Assembly (NCBI GenBank): GCA_028281825.1
Contig: JANQJC010000140.1
Span: forward strand, 45,276-109,275
Reading direction: 5' to 3'
DNA from: Flavobacteriales bacterium
GTDB lineage: Bacteria; Bacteroidota; Bacteroidia; JANQJC01
Length of the DNA: 64,000 nucleotides
The notes under the pieces are model-generated. The model saw only the letters and a list, made by a program, of their open reading frames with translations, made no database searches and was not told the origin of the DNA. Both the position numbers and the translations under genes were made by a program. Positions 42,851 to 53,000 of the stretch are shown here, piece by piece; position 1 is the first letter of the stretch, and the number at the start of each line of letters is the position of its first letter.

Positions 42851-45109
42851 ATGATGTTCAGTTTAACGCCAAAACGTTGTATTGATATACTTAAAGTGGC
42901 AGGAAGTACTTTATTGCTTTTGCTACTAAGCTTTACTGCGTTCTCACAATTGGCAATAAGCAACGGGGTGAGTGTTCCTACCCGTGATACGGTGCGTGTA
43001 TTGATAGTTTTTTGCGAAGTAGACTTCGGGGATGGTAGGGGCCCGAGTGGTATTACTGGAGATTATCTTAATGGCAATTGGCCCAAAGATGAGAATGGGA
43101 GAACTCAGGTGCCTGAAGGGGCGCATACTTATTTTGATGTAGCCGTGAATCCTGAAAGGGGGCATGATGGAGTGGTGACGGGTTACTATTACGAAGCTTC
43201 GTTTGGGCAATATGTGTTATTGGGCGATTATCTGCCAGAGGTGGTAACTGTGCCCTGCGGTAAAACCAGGATAGGAAGCAACGGCCTTGTTGAAGTACTC
43301 AAAATATTGAATAAAAAAGAAAGCAAAAACGGTACTTTATACTCAAAGCATGGTTTTGCTTTGAAGGACTTTGATAAATGGACGCCTACACCCCAAGGTG
43401 AACCTAAAATAAAAGAGCCGGACGGAATGATAGACCTCGTGTATCTCATTTGGAGAAATAACAGGTTTTTGACCTCGAGAAATACTTTTGATAACAGTGG
43501 ATTTGGAGTAACCAGAACCAGGGGTGTCGCCTTTCAAGATATGGAAGGTGTGAATAACGTGACCTCCTATAACTGTGGAGGAGGCTATGGCAATAGTGCC
43601 ATTAACATTAGCATTGCCGAGCACTTGCATGGTATTTTTGGAGGAAACCACTGGCACTCAGCGGGTGGAAGGGGTTTTCATACTTTTTTGGTGCCGCCAG
43701 GCTCTTATGGGTTAACTGGTCAACAGCCTGCCAGCATGCAAGCTGTGAGTGGTTGGGACCGCTGGATGATGAAGTGGAAAAATCCTGAAAAGAAATATGT
43801 AACCAGTGCTTTGGATGAATATGGAAATGAGGTGAGGACGGATTCAATTACCATAGAGACGCATCCTGAAGGCGGAGTGTATGAGTTGAGGGATTTTGTG
43901 ACCACAGGGGACGCATTGATGGTTAAGTTGCCCCATATTGACTGGCAGGAGAAGGGGGATGTGAAAAATCAATACCTATGGGTGGAGAACCGGCGAATGA
44001 TTACTCGTTTTGATGAGTATATAGGTACTGAATGCGCCGATAGAGGCGACGGAAAATATATGAAGGGAACCCCTGGTTTGTACATGTATCTGCAAGTGGG
44101 TAAGGACAAACGGCAAGGTGGCAGGGAAATATACTCGGCGCAGCTTGAGCTACCCAATGGACAGGCAAGCCCGTTTTTTCCACTAACGGCTGAAGGGCAA
44201 TATGACTTTCATTATCTGTATGATAATATTATGGAGGGGCAAAATGTGCCATGCAGTTGGAACAATGCCAATGTGCCCATAGATGTTGAAAAGAGCTTAC
44301 CTAATCCCTTTTGTGGCTATTCAGATTTGTATAGGCAAATAGATTCAAATTTTGATGGCAAACTATATTCAGGCGATAGGTATCAAACTGGCTTGGCGGA
44401 GAAGATAGGTGATACCATAGTTTGGAACTACCATGGAGAAGGAGATTGGGAAGACGTGTTTTGCGAATACACAGGCAAGACACGCATCTGCTTGAGCACT
44501 AATCCAGCACCAGTGCCACAATATACCTATGCCGCTAATATAGAGTTTAATCAGTTCAACCTGCGTGGTGACGGAAAATTAGCCTCATTCGAGAATAGGA
44601 CTACCTGGCTGAATGGGCTTATTGTTGAGATAATCGAGGAGAATGAAGAGACTGGGGCTATAAAAGTGCGATTGGCATGGGATGACTATAATATAAGAAA
44701 TGATGTGCGTTGGTGTGGTAATATAAAGCTGAGCCCTCACGATTTTGATGTGAGTAAACCATCTTTATTGGTTTGGGAGAAACAAGAAGTTTGGCTGGAC
44801 CAAGGGTTAACACCTACTTATCATGAAGCCCGCTTTAAGGATGAGAAAGGAAATTATGTATTTGCCGACTCTACCGTGTTTACCGCGCTTGAGAATTCTT
44901 ATATCCATTTAGAGCCCAAGTCAAGGCTAGTAGTGGATAACGGTAGTACCCTTGTTTTGAAAAAAGGCTCGAAGTTGGTGATAGGTAAAAAGGCTTGTGT
45001 GATACTAAAGAATGGGGGTAAGCTGGTGAGGGAAGACGGAGCTGAAGTGATTATGAGAGGTAAAGGAAGGATTAAAGATAAGAACAGGAAAAGCAAGGGC
45101 AAAAAGTGA
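42851..45109 (+). CDS. M6-like secreted protein with degenerate zinc motif
   Basis: 752 residues from the ATG at 42851, which gives a good signal peptide (ending TAFSQ); the frame extends to 42785 but that start overlaps the divergent lipoprotein start. The layout resembles M6-type metallopeptidases: VRVLIVFCEVDFGDGRGPSG, YYYEASFGQYVLLGDYLP, and a site INISIAEHLHGIFGGNHWHS. The expected HExxH reads AEHLH, so the first zinc His is Ala while Glu and the second His remain. The C-terminal 60 residues are a lysine-rich, repetitive strand region. No T9SS domain is evident. Confidence 0.65.
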   Translation: MMFSLTPKRCIDILKVAGSTLLLLLLSFTAFSQLAISNGVSVPTRDTVRVLIVFCEVDFGDGRGPSGITGDYLNGNWPKDENGRTQVPEGAHTYFDVAVNPERGHDGVVTGYYYEASFGQYVLLGDYLPEVVTVPCGKTRIGSNGLVEVLKILNKKESKNGTLYSKHGFALKDFDKWTPTPQGEPKIKEPDGMIDLVYLIWRNNRFLTSRNTFDNSGFGVTRTRGVAFQDMEGVNNVTSYNCGGGYGNSAINISIAEHLHGIFGGNHWHSAGGRGFHTFLVPPGSYGLTGQQPASMQAVSGWDRWMMKWKNPEKKYVTSALDEYGNEVRTDSITIETHPEGGVYELRDFVTTGDALMVKLPHIDWQEKGDVKNQYLWVENRRMITRFDEYIGTECADRGDGKYMKGTPGLYMYLQVGKDKRQGGREIYSAQLELPNGQASPFFPLTAEGQYDFHYLYDNIMEGQNVPCSWNNANVPIDVEKSLPNPFCGYSDLYRQIDSNFDGKLYSGDRYQTGLAEKIGDTIVWNYHGEGDWEDVFCEYTGKTRICLSTNPAPVPQYTYAANIEFNQFNLRGDGKLASFENRTTWLNGLIVEIIEENEETGAIKVRLAWDDYNIRNDVRWCGNIKLSPHDFDVSKPSLLVWEKQEVWLDQGLTPTYHEARFKDEKGNYVFADSTVFTALENSYIHLEPKSRLVVDNGSTLVLKKGSKLVIGKKACVILKNGGKLVREDGAEVIMRGKGRIKDKNRKSKGKK

Positions 45110-45123
45110 AAGTGCTAACAAAT

Positions 45124-45435
45124 ATGATTAGACTGGTAGGGATGTTATTAATGGTGATAATAGTGCAAAGTGCTTATGCGCAAGATATGCCCCAACAGCA
45201 AACCAACCCCAAAAGCAAGTCGGCAAAAAAGATTGCAGATAAGAAAGAAGAGCGGAAGAAGCAGGCTGAACGTTCGGAAGAGAAGGCATTGAAAAGGCAA
45301 AAGAAAATACAAACCAAGGAAACAAGAAAAAGAATGAAGAGATATGAGAAACAGGCTAATAAATGGAATAGGAGAGAGGGGGAAGGTTCCTTTTTTAAAC
45401 GTCTTTTCAAGAAAAAGAGGAAAAGAAAACCTTAA
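45124..45435 (+). CDS. Lysine-rich exported protein
   Basis: 103 residues from the ATG at 45124; a GTG at 45106 overlaps the stop of the previous gene (GTGA) and would add six residues. Signal peptide to about residue 19 (ending SAYAQ), then an almost entirely charged Lys/Glu/Arg-rich helix (KKIADKKEERKKQAERSEEK). It is coupled to the M6-like gene, whose own tail is also basic. Such a protein may bind polyanions; function unknown. Confidence 0.55.
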   Translation: MIRLVGMLLMVIIVQSAYAQDMPQQQTNPKSKSAKKIADKKEERKKQAERSEEKALKRQKKIQTKETRKRMKRYEKQANKWNRREGEGSFFKRLFKKKRKRKP

Positions 45436-45542
45436 AAATGTAACTATAAAGACGTTTTAGTGAAAATCAGACTTGATAAAAAGCAGTGGAAGTGTTTGGA
45501 TTAAGATGTTGATTTTCAAATAATTAAATAAAAGAAATTAGA

Positions 45543-45571
45543 TTGGGTTTTTGCATAAACTTGTATATTTC
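45543..45571 (+). promoter_or_regulatory. Promoter for the single-span protein gene
   Basis: TTG at 45543-45545 and TATATTTC at 45564-45571 with 18 bp between, one base from the TAnnTTTG pattern. The rest of the 45436-45644 gap shows nothing else. Confidence 0.45.
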
Positions 45572-45644
45572 GCTCGATTTGTGAGTTGCGCGGTACATCT
45601 TATTGAAGTACTTTTACATTAAGCCCAAAAACTGAAAAAGAGAA

Positions 45645-46178
45645 ATGGACAATTTTGGAGACTTTTTTTATGTGATTATAGCCATAGCCTGGTTGATATT
45701 TGGCTATTTGGGCAAGAAGCGTAAAAATGAGGCTAAGAGGAGGAAAGAATCGCAGCCAAGGCCAACTTCTACCGGGCAGCCCACTGAAGAGAAGAAAAGT
45801 TTCTCCACTATATTGGATGAGATATTGAAAGAGGCTCAAGCCAAAGAAACCGCCAAGAATGAGCAAAAGACAGAAAGGCCACCGCAGACTTTTAAAGAAG
45901 TTGAGACCCCCAAGCCTTATGAGTTTGGAAACTATGAAACGATGGAGGATGATATAGTGGATGAAGAGGCAGCCTATGAGGGGTTTGGAACAGAGCAATA
46001 CAAGCATGAAAGCTTAGAAGACATAACAGAACAGGACACAAATAACTACAACAAGAATCAACCTATGACGGCTGATAGCGATGAACATTACCGAACGGGT
46101 GGTGCCATGGATGATGATGACTTTGATGCCGAGAAGGCAGTGATTTTCAGTGAAATACTCAAGCGTCCAAGGTTTTAG
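45645..46178 (+). CDS. Single-span membrane protein with long acidic tail
   Basis: 177 residues. One hydrophobic segment at about 6-24 (FFYVIIAIAWLIFGYLG) is followed by a basic patch (KKRKNEAKRRKE) and then a low-complexity Glu/Asp-rich tail without recognisable domain. The basic patch after the span predicts a cytoplasmic tail. The C-terminus (FDAEKAVIFSEILKRPRF) looks conserved in type: a short helix after a disordered linker, perhaps a partner-binding motif. Function unknown. Confidence 0.55.
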   Translation: MDNFGDFFYVIIAIAWLIFGYLGKKRKNEAKRRKESQPRPTSTGQPTEEKKSFSTILDEILKEAQAKETAKNEQKTERPPQTFKEVETPKPYEFGNYETMEDDIVDEEAAYEGFGTEQYKHESLEDITEQDTNNYNKNQPMTADSDEHYRTGGAMDDDDFDAEKAVIFSEILKRPRF

Positions 46179-46215
46179 GTTTTTTTAACGTTTATTAAGG
46201 GTTATTTAAAATATT

Positions 46216-46246
46216 TTGAATAAGAAATTAAATTTTTCTACTTTTA
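46216..46246 (+). promoter_or_regulatory. Promoter for the TonB/secreted protein/PorV-like operon
   Basis: TTG at 46216-46218 and TACTTTTA at 46239-46246 with 20 bp spacing, one base from the phylum pattern. Located 47 bp before the TonB receptor ATG. Confidence 0.45.
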
Positions 46247-46292
46247 GCCGCCATTTTCGGAAAGCAGGAATTTTCTAAGAAATACAGTAAGC

Positions 46293-49200
46293 ATGCAAAA
46301 AAGAATACTCTTACTATTAATCGCTATTTTATGTTTCTCAGCGATATCTTTCGCCCAGATAGGTACTGGTACAGTGAAAGGAACCGTGTATGACAAAGAT
46401 GCTGGTGAAACCATGCCTTTTGCCAACGTTATACTTGAAATGAACGGTAACCTGGTTACTGGCTCAGCCACGGACATCGACGGTAACTTTACCATCAAAT
46501 CTGTGCAGCCGGGTAAATATGACCTGATTGCGTCTTATTCAGGTTACCAAAGTGTGAAGATAGAGAATGTAATAGTTAACTCCGATAAAATCACCTTCCA
46601 GGATTTCAATCTTACCGCCGGGCAACAACTACAAGAAGTTCAAGTGGTTGCATATAAGGTTCCGCTTATTCGCAAAGACGGTGGTAGTGAGACTACAGTA
46701 ACTGGGGAAGAGATAAACCGGATGCCTGGCCGTACTGCAACTTCGGTGGCTGTTACTACTGCTGGTGTGTACTCACAGGATGGTGAGGTAGGCAGTGTGC
46801 GTGGTTCTCGTAGTGGTGCTACTGATACCTATATAGATGGTGTGAAAGTTAGAGGTTCATCCAACCTGCCGCAAGCTGCTTATGAGCAGGTAACTGTGGT
46901 ATCGAGTGGTGTTCCTGCACAGTATGGTGATATCACTGGTGGTGTGATTAGTATTACCACTAAAGGTCCTTCGAGAAATTTCTTTGGTAGTGCGGAACTT
47001 ACTTCATCGCAATATCTTGACCCGTATAGCTATAATCTGGGAGCTGTGAGTTTATCTGGTCCATTAGTAATGGTAAAGGATAAGCAAGATACTACTAAGA
47101 AGAAGCCGTTGATGGGTTTCTTTTTCGCGGCTGAAGGTAATTACCAAAAAGACCCAAACCCATCTGCAATTGGGGCTTTTCGTGTGGATGACGCCGTACT
47201 TGATGATATCAAGGAAAACCCGGTACGTCCTTCAGGTTTGCTTACTGGTGGTGTATTCCCAAATGGTGCTTTTGTAAGGGAAGCAGACCTGGTGCATACC
47301 AGATTTAGAAATAATGTTGCTAGCCAAGGGGTTAACCTTGCAGGTAAGATAGACTTTAGCACTTCAGGAAACACCAACTTGACTTTTGGTGGTTCAATAG
47401 ATATGAATAAGAGAAGGTATTACGCTTATTCAAATGCCTTGTTTAACTATGAGAACAACGGTGAGATTATAGATAATGACTGGAGGGTTTATGGCCGTTT
47501 CACTCAAAGGTTTAACCAACAACAAAACAAGGACGGAGAGAAAGATCCATTAATCAAGAACGCTTACTACTCTATTCAAGCTGACTTTACAAAGGAGAAT
47601 CAAATCGTACAGGATCCTAATCATAAGGATAATCTGTTTAGGTACGGGCATGTTGGTAAATTTACTACCTACAAGATTAATACTTATGGATACGGCACCG
47701 ATACTGCTTCAGGTTTAACTGGATGGTTGCTTAATGGTTTCGAAGATACACTATTTGCTTTTGAGCCCAGTGATGCCAACTCATTATTAGCCAACCACAC
47801 TGAGCAGTTCTATGGATTGTATGATAAAGAAGGTAACTATGAGAACTGGACACAGGTTGAGCAGCAAGGCGGCATATTGAATGGACTAGCCTATGGTAAT
47901 GACCCAGAAAGAATTTACAGCATGTGGTCTCAAGCTGGTACTCCTTTCAACCAGTATTCAAAATTGGACAATGAGCAGTATAGGATAACCGGTACTGGCT
48001 CTGTTGATATAGGAAACCACTCGTTTACACTTGGTTTCGAATACGAGCAAAGGGTTGACAGATATGTAAGATACAACCCAGTTGGTTTGTGGAGTATGAT
48101 GAGGCAATTGGCCAATAAACACATTCTGCAGCCAGATATTGCTAACCCTAAACCCGTGTATGATGAAAACGGTATCTTCTTAGATACAATTAACTATGAC
48201 CGTTTTTACGATGAGGAAGCGCAATCTTTCTTTGATTACAATACCCGTGAGGCATTGGATATTGAAACTGATGGACTTGATTGGATTGATGTAGATAACT
48301 ATGACCCAGAGATGTATGATATCAGCTTCTTTAGCGCAGATGAACTTCTTAATAATGGTGTTGGTAGTTTCGTAGATTACTATGGTTTTGACCCTTACGG
48401 AAACAGACAAAGGGGTAGCTCAAGCTTTGAGGATTTCTTTACTGAGAGAGATGAGTTTGGTAACTACACCCGCCCAGTGGATGCTTTCCGACCTATATAT
48501 ATAGCCGGGTACATACAAGATAAGTTTAGCTTTAAGGACCTTATCTTTAATATTGGTGTGAGGGTTGACCGTTATGATGCTAACCAAAAGGTATTGAAAG
48601 ACCCATACTCACTTTACACTACCAGGACAGCTGGTGAAGTGAGCACAATAGATGGCGCTCCGGTAGAGCATCCGGGTAATATTGGTGACAATTTTGTGGT
48701 GTATGTAAATGATGCTGATAACCCTACGGCTATCAATGGGTATAGGAATGGTGATATCTGGTATAACTCAATTGGTCAGGAAATTACTGACCCTAGATTG
48801 TTGGAAGCCAATTCAGGTATCGTTACTCCATACTTGGTAGGTAGCGATGATGACCCTATTTCAGTGGATGCATTTGAGGATTACAAGCCACAAACCAACT
48901 TTATGCCCCGTATCTCCTTCTCATTCCCCATTTCTGAGGATGCCTTATTCTTTGCTCACTACGATGTATTGACTAAGAGGCCTGATGGTGGTAACAGGCT
49001 AAACCTGATAGATTATTTCTACTTACAGCAAAGAAGAAGGTTGGTTGATAACCCTAACTTGAAGCCACAAAAAACCATCGACTATGAGATTGGCTTCAAG
49101 CAAAAATTATCTCAGTCTTCGGCACTTAACTTGCAAGCTTTTTATAGGGAGATGCGCAATATGGTACAGGTAGTAAATGTTACCGGTGCTTATCCAACGG

Positions 49201-49985
49201 CATACAACACCTATGGTAATATTGACTTTGGTACTGTAAAAGGTTTCATCATAGGTTATGACTTGAGGAGAACTGGTAACATCCAGATGCGTGCCAGTTA
49301 TACCTTGCAGTTTGCTGATGGTACTGGTTCAAGTACAACTCAAGGTTTCAACCTGGTGAATGCTGGTTTCCCTAACTTGAGAAATGTTATTCCATTGAAC
49401 TTTGACCAAAGACATAATATAGTGGTAACAACTGATTACCGCTATGCCAGTGGAACTGACTACAATGGTCCGCTAATGTTTGGAAAGCAAATACTTTCGA
49501 ATACTGGTCTTAACGTAGTAGCAAGAGCTGGTTCTGGTACACCTTACACTCGCCAATCTAATGCGTTGGTAGCGCCATCACTAACACCAACAAGTGGTAA
49601 TGGTACAACCAGCCCAACGGGCAACTCATTGGTATTGGGCTCTGTGAATGGATCAAGGTTACCATGGACCTTTAGGGTGGATGTGAGGTTGGATAAGGAT
49701 ATCCCGCTTACATTCGGTAAAACAGAGGACAAGAAAAAGCAAGGAAACTTGAATGTTTATTTACAAGTGCTGAACGTTTTTGATACACAAAACGTTATTG
49801 CTGTATATCGCAAAACCGGTAACCCTGATGATGATGGTTACCTGGTGGCATCGCAATTCCAAAGTGATATTGCCAGCCAGTATGATGAGCAATCGTTCAG
49901 AGACTTGTATAGTGTATATGTGAACAACCCAAATAACTACAGCCTGCCAAGACGAATTCGTCTAGGTGTTTTGTTTAGTTTTTAA
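46293..49985 (+). CDS. Large TonB-dependent receptor
   Basis: 1230 residues. Signal peptide (ending SFAQ), carboxypeptidase-regulatory-like domain at about 25-105 (GTVKGTVYDKDAGETMPFAN), plug with SVRGSRSGATDTYIDGVKVR and VPAQYGDITGGVISITTKGP, and a very large barrel of nearly 1000 residues ending RRIRLGVLFSF. Both size and gene order set it apart from the other two receptors here. It is the first gene of an operon: the next gene starts 18 bp downstream, then a PorV-like barrel. A joint role in binding or exporting the giant secreted protein is inferred. Confidence 0.9.
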   Translation: MQKRILLLLIAILCFSAISFAQIGTGTVKGTVYDKDAGETMPFANVILEMNGNLVTGSATDIDGNFTIKSVQPGKYDLIASYSGYQSVKIENVIVNSDKITFQDFNLTAGQQLQEVQVVAYKVPLIRKDGGSETTVTGEEINRMPGRTATSVAVTTAGVYSQDGEVGSVRGSRSGATDTYIDGVKVRGSSNLPQAAYEQVTVVSSGVPAQYGDITGGVISITTKGPSRNFFGSAELTSSQYLDPYSYNLGAVSLSGPLVMVKDKQDTTKKKPLMGFFFAAEGNYQKDPNPSAIGAFRVDDAVLDDIKENPVRPSGLLTGGVFPNGAFVREADLVHTRFRNNVASQGVNLAGKIDFSTSGNTNLTFGGSIDMNKRRYYAYSNALFNYENNGEIIDNDWRVYGRFTQRFNQQQNKDGEKDPLIKNAYYSIQADFTKENQIVQDPNHKDNLFRYGHVGKFTTYKINTYGYGTDTASGLTGWLLNGFEDTLFAFEPSDANSLLANHTEQFYGLYDKEGNYENWTQVEQQGGILNGLAYGNDPERIYSMWSQAGTPFNQYSKLDNEQYRITGTGSVDIGNHSFTLGFEYEQRVDRYVRYNPVGLWSMMRQLANKHILQPDIANPKPVYDENGIFLDTINYDRFYDEEAQSFFDYNTREALDIETDGLDWIDVDNYDPEMYDISFFSADELLNNGVGSFVDYYGFDPYGNRQRGSSSFEDFFTERDEFGNYTRPVDAFRPIYIAGYIQDKFSFKDLIFNIGVRVDRYDANQKVLKDPYSLYTTRTAGEVSTIDGAPVEHPGNIGDNFVVYVNDADNPTAINGYRNGDIWYNSIGQEITDPRLLEANSGIVTPYLVGSDDDPISVDAFEDYKPQTNFMPRISFSFPISEDALFFAHYDVLTKRPDGGNRLNLIDYFYLQQRRRLVDNPNLKPQKTIDYEIGFKQKLSQSSALNLQAFYREMRNMVQVVNVTGAYPTAYNTYGNIDFGTVKGFIIGYDLRRTGNIQMRASYTLQFADGTGSSTTQGFNLVNAGFPNLRNVIPLNFDQRHNIVVTTDYRYASGTDYNGPLMFGKQILSNTGLNVVARAGSGTPYTRQSNALVAPSLTPTSGNGTTSPTGNSLVLGSVNGSRLPWTFRVDVRLDKDIPLTFGKTEDKKKQGNLNVYLQVLNVFDTQNVIAVYRKTGNPDDDGYLVASQFQSDIASQYDEQSFRDLYSVYVNNPNNYSLPRRIRLGVLFSF

Positions 49986-50003
49986 TATAAAAGGAAAGAA
50001 AAA

Positions 50004-53000
50004 ATGAAAAAGGCAGGATTTATTTTAACAGCTCTTTTTGCTTCGGTATTGTTTTCCGGGGTGTCTTATGCTGAGAAGTATAAGTACGGAAACAATGGGA
50101 GCAACAAAACTTCTTCTGCATCAGCGAGCAGTGCAGGTTGTGCGCCCCCTCAGGGGTCAGCTATTATGGACCTCAATAATGTGAGGACGATAGTTTATAC
50201 CGGTGGTGATATGTGGCAAAACTTTGGAGCCGCCCAAGCTCTTTATGAGGTGCCTAGCGGTTCAGGTAAACACTCATTATTCTCAGGATCATTGTGGATG
50301 GGTGGTACCGACGTGAATGGCCAATTGAAATTGGCTGCCATGAGGTTTCGCCAGGATGGTAATGATTTTTGGCCGGGACCTTTGACTACCGATGGTGCGG
50401 CTTCTATCACACCAGACCAATGTGCTAAGTGGGACAAGCAACACTTTATTACAAGGGCTGAAGTGAACGAATTTGTAGCTTGGTTTAATGACCCAAGTTC
50501 ATTTGATGGCTACTCAATACCTAAGTCGATTACTGATTACCCAGCTCACGGTGACGTTACCTTGGGGCAGGACTTTTACCAGGCTCCTTTCTTTGATAAG
50601 GATGGAGATGGTTTTTATGACCCATTTCAGGGCGACTATCCTAAGTATGACCTTGTGGGTGAGATTGACTGCCGTGTAACCCGTGATATCAGGTTGTTTG
50701 GTGACGAAACTATTTGGTGGGTGTTTAATGATAAAGGTAATATCCACACTGAGTCAGGTGCTGACGCGATTGGTATGGAAGTGCATGCACAAGCCTTTGC
50801 TTTTGCTACCAATGACGAAGTGAATGACATGACTTTTTACAACTATGAGTTGATTAACAGGTCATCGTTTACATTGGCTGAAACATACTTTGCACAGTGG
50901 GTGGATGCCGACCTTGGTGAAGCTATAGATGACTTTGTAGGTTGCGATGTGCCGAGAGGTTTAGGTTATTGCTATAATGGTGATGATGTGGATGGTTCAG
51001 GTGGCCCAAACCACTATGGTCCTAATCCACCAGCTGTGGGTGTTGACTTTTTTGAAGGGCCTTACCAAGATAATGATGATATTGATAATGCTGTTGGTAT
51101 TGGTTTTAATGAAGCATTAAATGGCCTTGGTTATGGTGATAATATTGTGGATAATGAGCGTTTTGGGATGCGTAGGTATGTTTACCACAATAATGCACCT
51201 GGTGTGCAAGGTGACCCACAAAGTGGTGCTGACCACTATAATTACATGAGGGGTATATGGAGAGATAACACCTTGATGGTGTATGGTGGTAATGGACATA
51301 TTAACAACTGTACTAGTTGTGAACCTGCTTATTTTATGTTCCCAGGTGATAGTGACCAAGAAGACTTTTGGGGTACTAATGGCAGTCCGGTTACTTCATG
51401 GACTGAGTTTGATGCTCAAAATACACCAGGCGATAGGCGTTTTATGCAATCCGCAGGACCATTTACACTACTACCAGGTGCTGTAAATGATATTACAGTG
51501 GGTGTAGTATGGGCAAGGGCTAGTGAAGGTAATGCTTATGCTTCTGTTGAGAAATTGCGCAAAGTGGATGACTTGGCACAGGCGCTATTCGAGAACTGCT
51601 TTAAGGTATTGAATGGTCCTGATGCTCCAGATGTGGAAATTGTTGAGCTTGACCAGGAGTTAGTTATCTCACTTTCAAATCCCGTATTGTCTAACAACTT
51701 TAACGAGGAATACCAGGAGATTGATCCATTTATTATTAGTCCTGACTCGTTATCAGCGCAAGAACGTTGGGATTCTGTTTATCGTTTCCAAGGATACCAG
51801 ATATTTCAGGTTGTCGCATCAGATGTATCTATTTCAGAGTGTATCGGTTTGGGTGCTAACCCTGACAGGGCTCGTTTGGTAGCTCAATGCGATATCGTAG
51901 ATAGCGTAGGTCAATTAGTTAACTTCTATTTTGACGAAGGTTTGAACGCCTCTATACCCGTGGAGGAAATAGACAATAATAGCGATGAGGGTATCAAGCA
52001 TACTTTCCAAATTAAAGAGGACTTGTTCTCTACAAGTAGTAGCCGCGCCTTGGTAAACCACAAGACTTACTACTACATTGCTGTAGCGTATTCTTACAAC
52101 AACTACAAGACTTATGACCAAAATGACCCATTGCAGTTAGATGGGCAAAAAAGGCCTTACCTGGCTGGTCGTAAGAATGCATTGGGCGCTAGTATTAAGG
52201 TATACAGCGCAACTCCGCATAAACCAGAACCACGAGACGGTGGCACTATTATTAATTCAGAGTATGGCACCGGCCCTAAATTAACCAGAGTTGAAGGTAG
52301 GGGTAATGGAGGCATAGCACTTGACCTGACTCAAGAGTCAATTGATGAGATATTGGCAAATGGCAAGGCAGAGCAAATCACTTATGAGAACTCAGCTGGA
52401 CCGGTGGATATATTTGTTTACAACCCGCTTTCTGTGCCAAATGCTGAGTTTACCTTGAGTTTGGTGGATACAGCATCAACGCCAGATGACCTTGAAGATG
52501 ATATTTGGGAGTTGAAATGCGTAGGTGATGAGTGTGATGATGACCCAAGTACTACAGAAGTGACTGTAACTTCTGACAGGACTATATCTATTGCTAATGA
52601 GCAATTAATACCTGAATGGGGATTGGCAGTGAAAATGGTACAGCAAGAGTTGCCAGATGAAGATATACCACAAGGTGGTTTTATCGAGGCAACAATGCAG
52701 GTGTCTAACATCAACAACTTGTGGTTGAATGGTGTGGTTGACCAGGATGGTGCTACCATTTACAATTGGATACGTAGTGGTCCTGTGGATGACGGGCCAT
52801 GGGCTGACTATGGTGACGAAGAGCAATACTATGAAAAGGTAACTGCTGCTGGTATCAACTGGGCACCCTATTTCTATGCGGCTAGGCCTGTTAGTGTTGA
52901 AGGCCAAATAGTTGGTGCACCTGCCTGGACTAAATTCAATATTTTGAATAGGGTTTTCAATATCGGCAGTGTTGATGTGGTATTTACGCCTGACCAGGAT

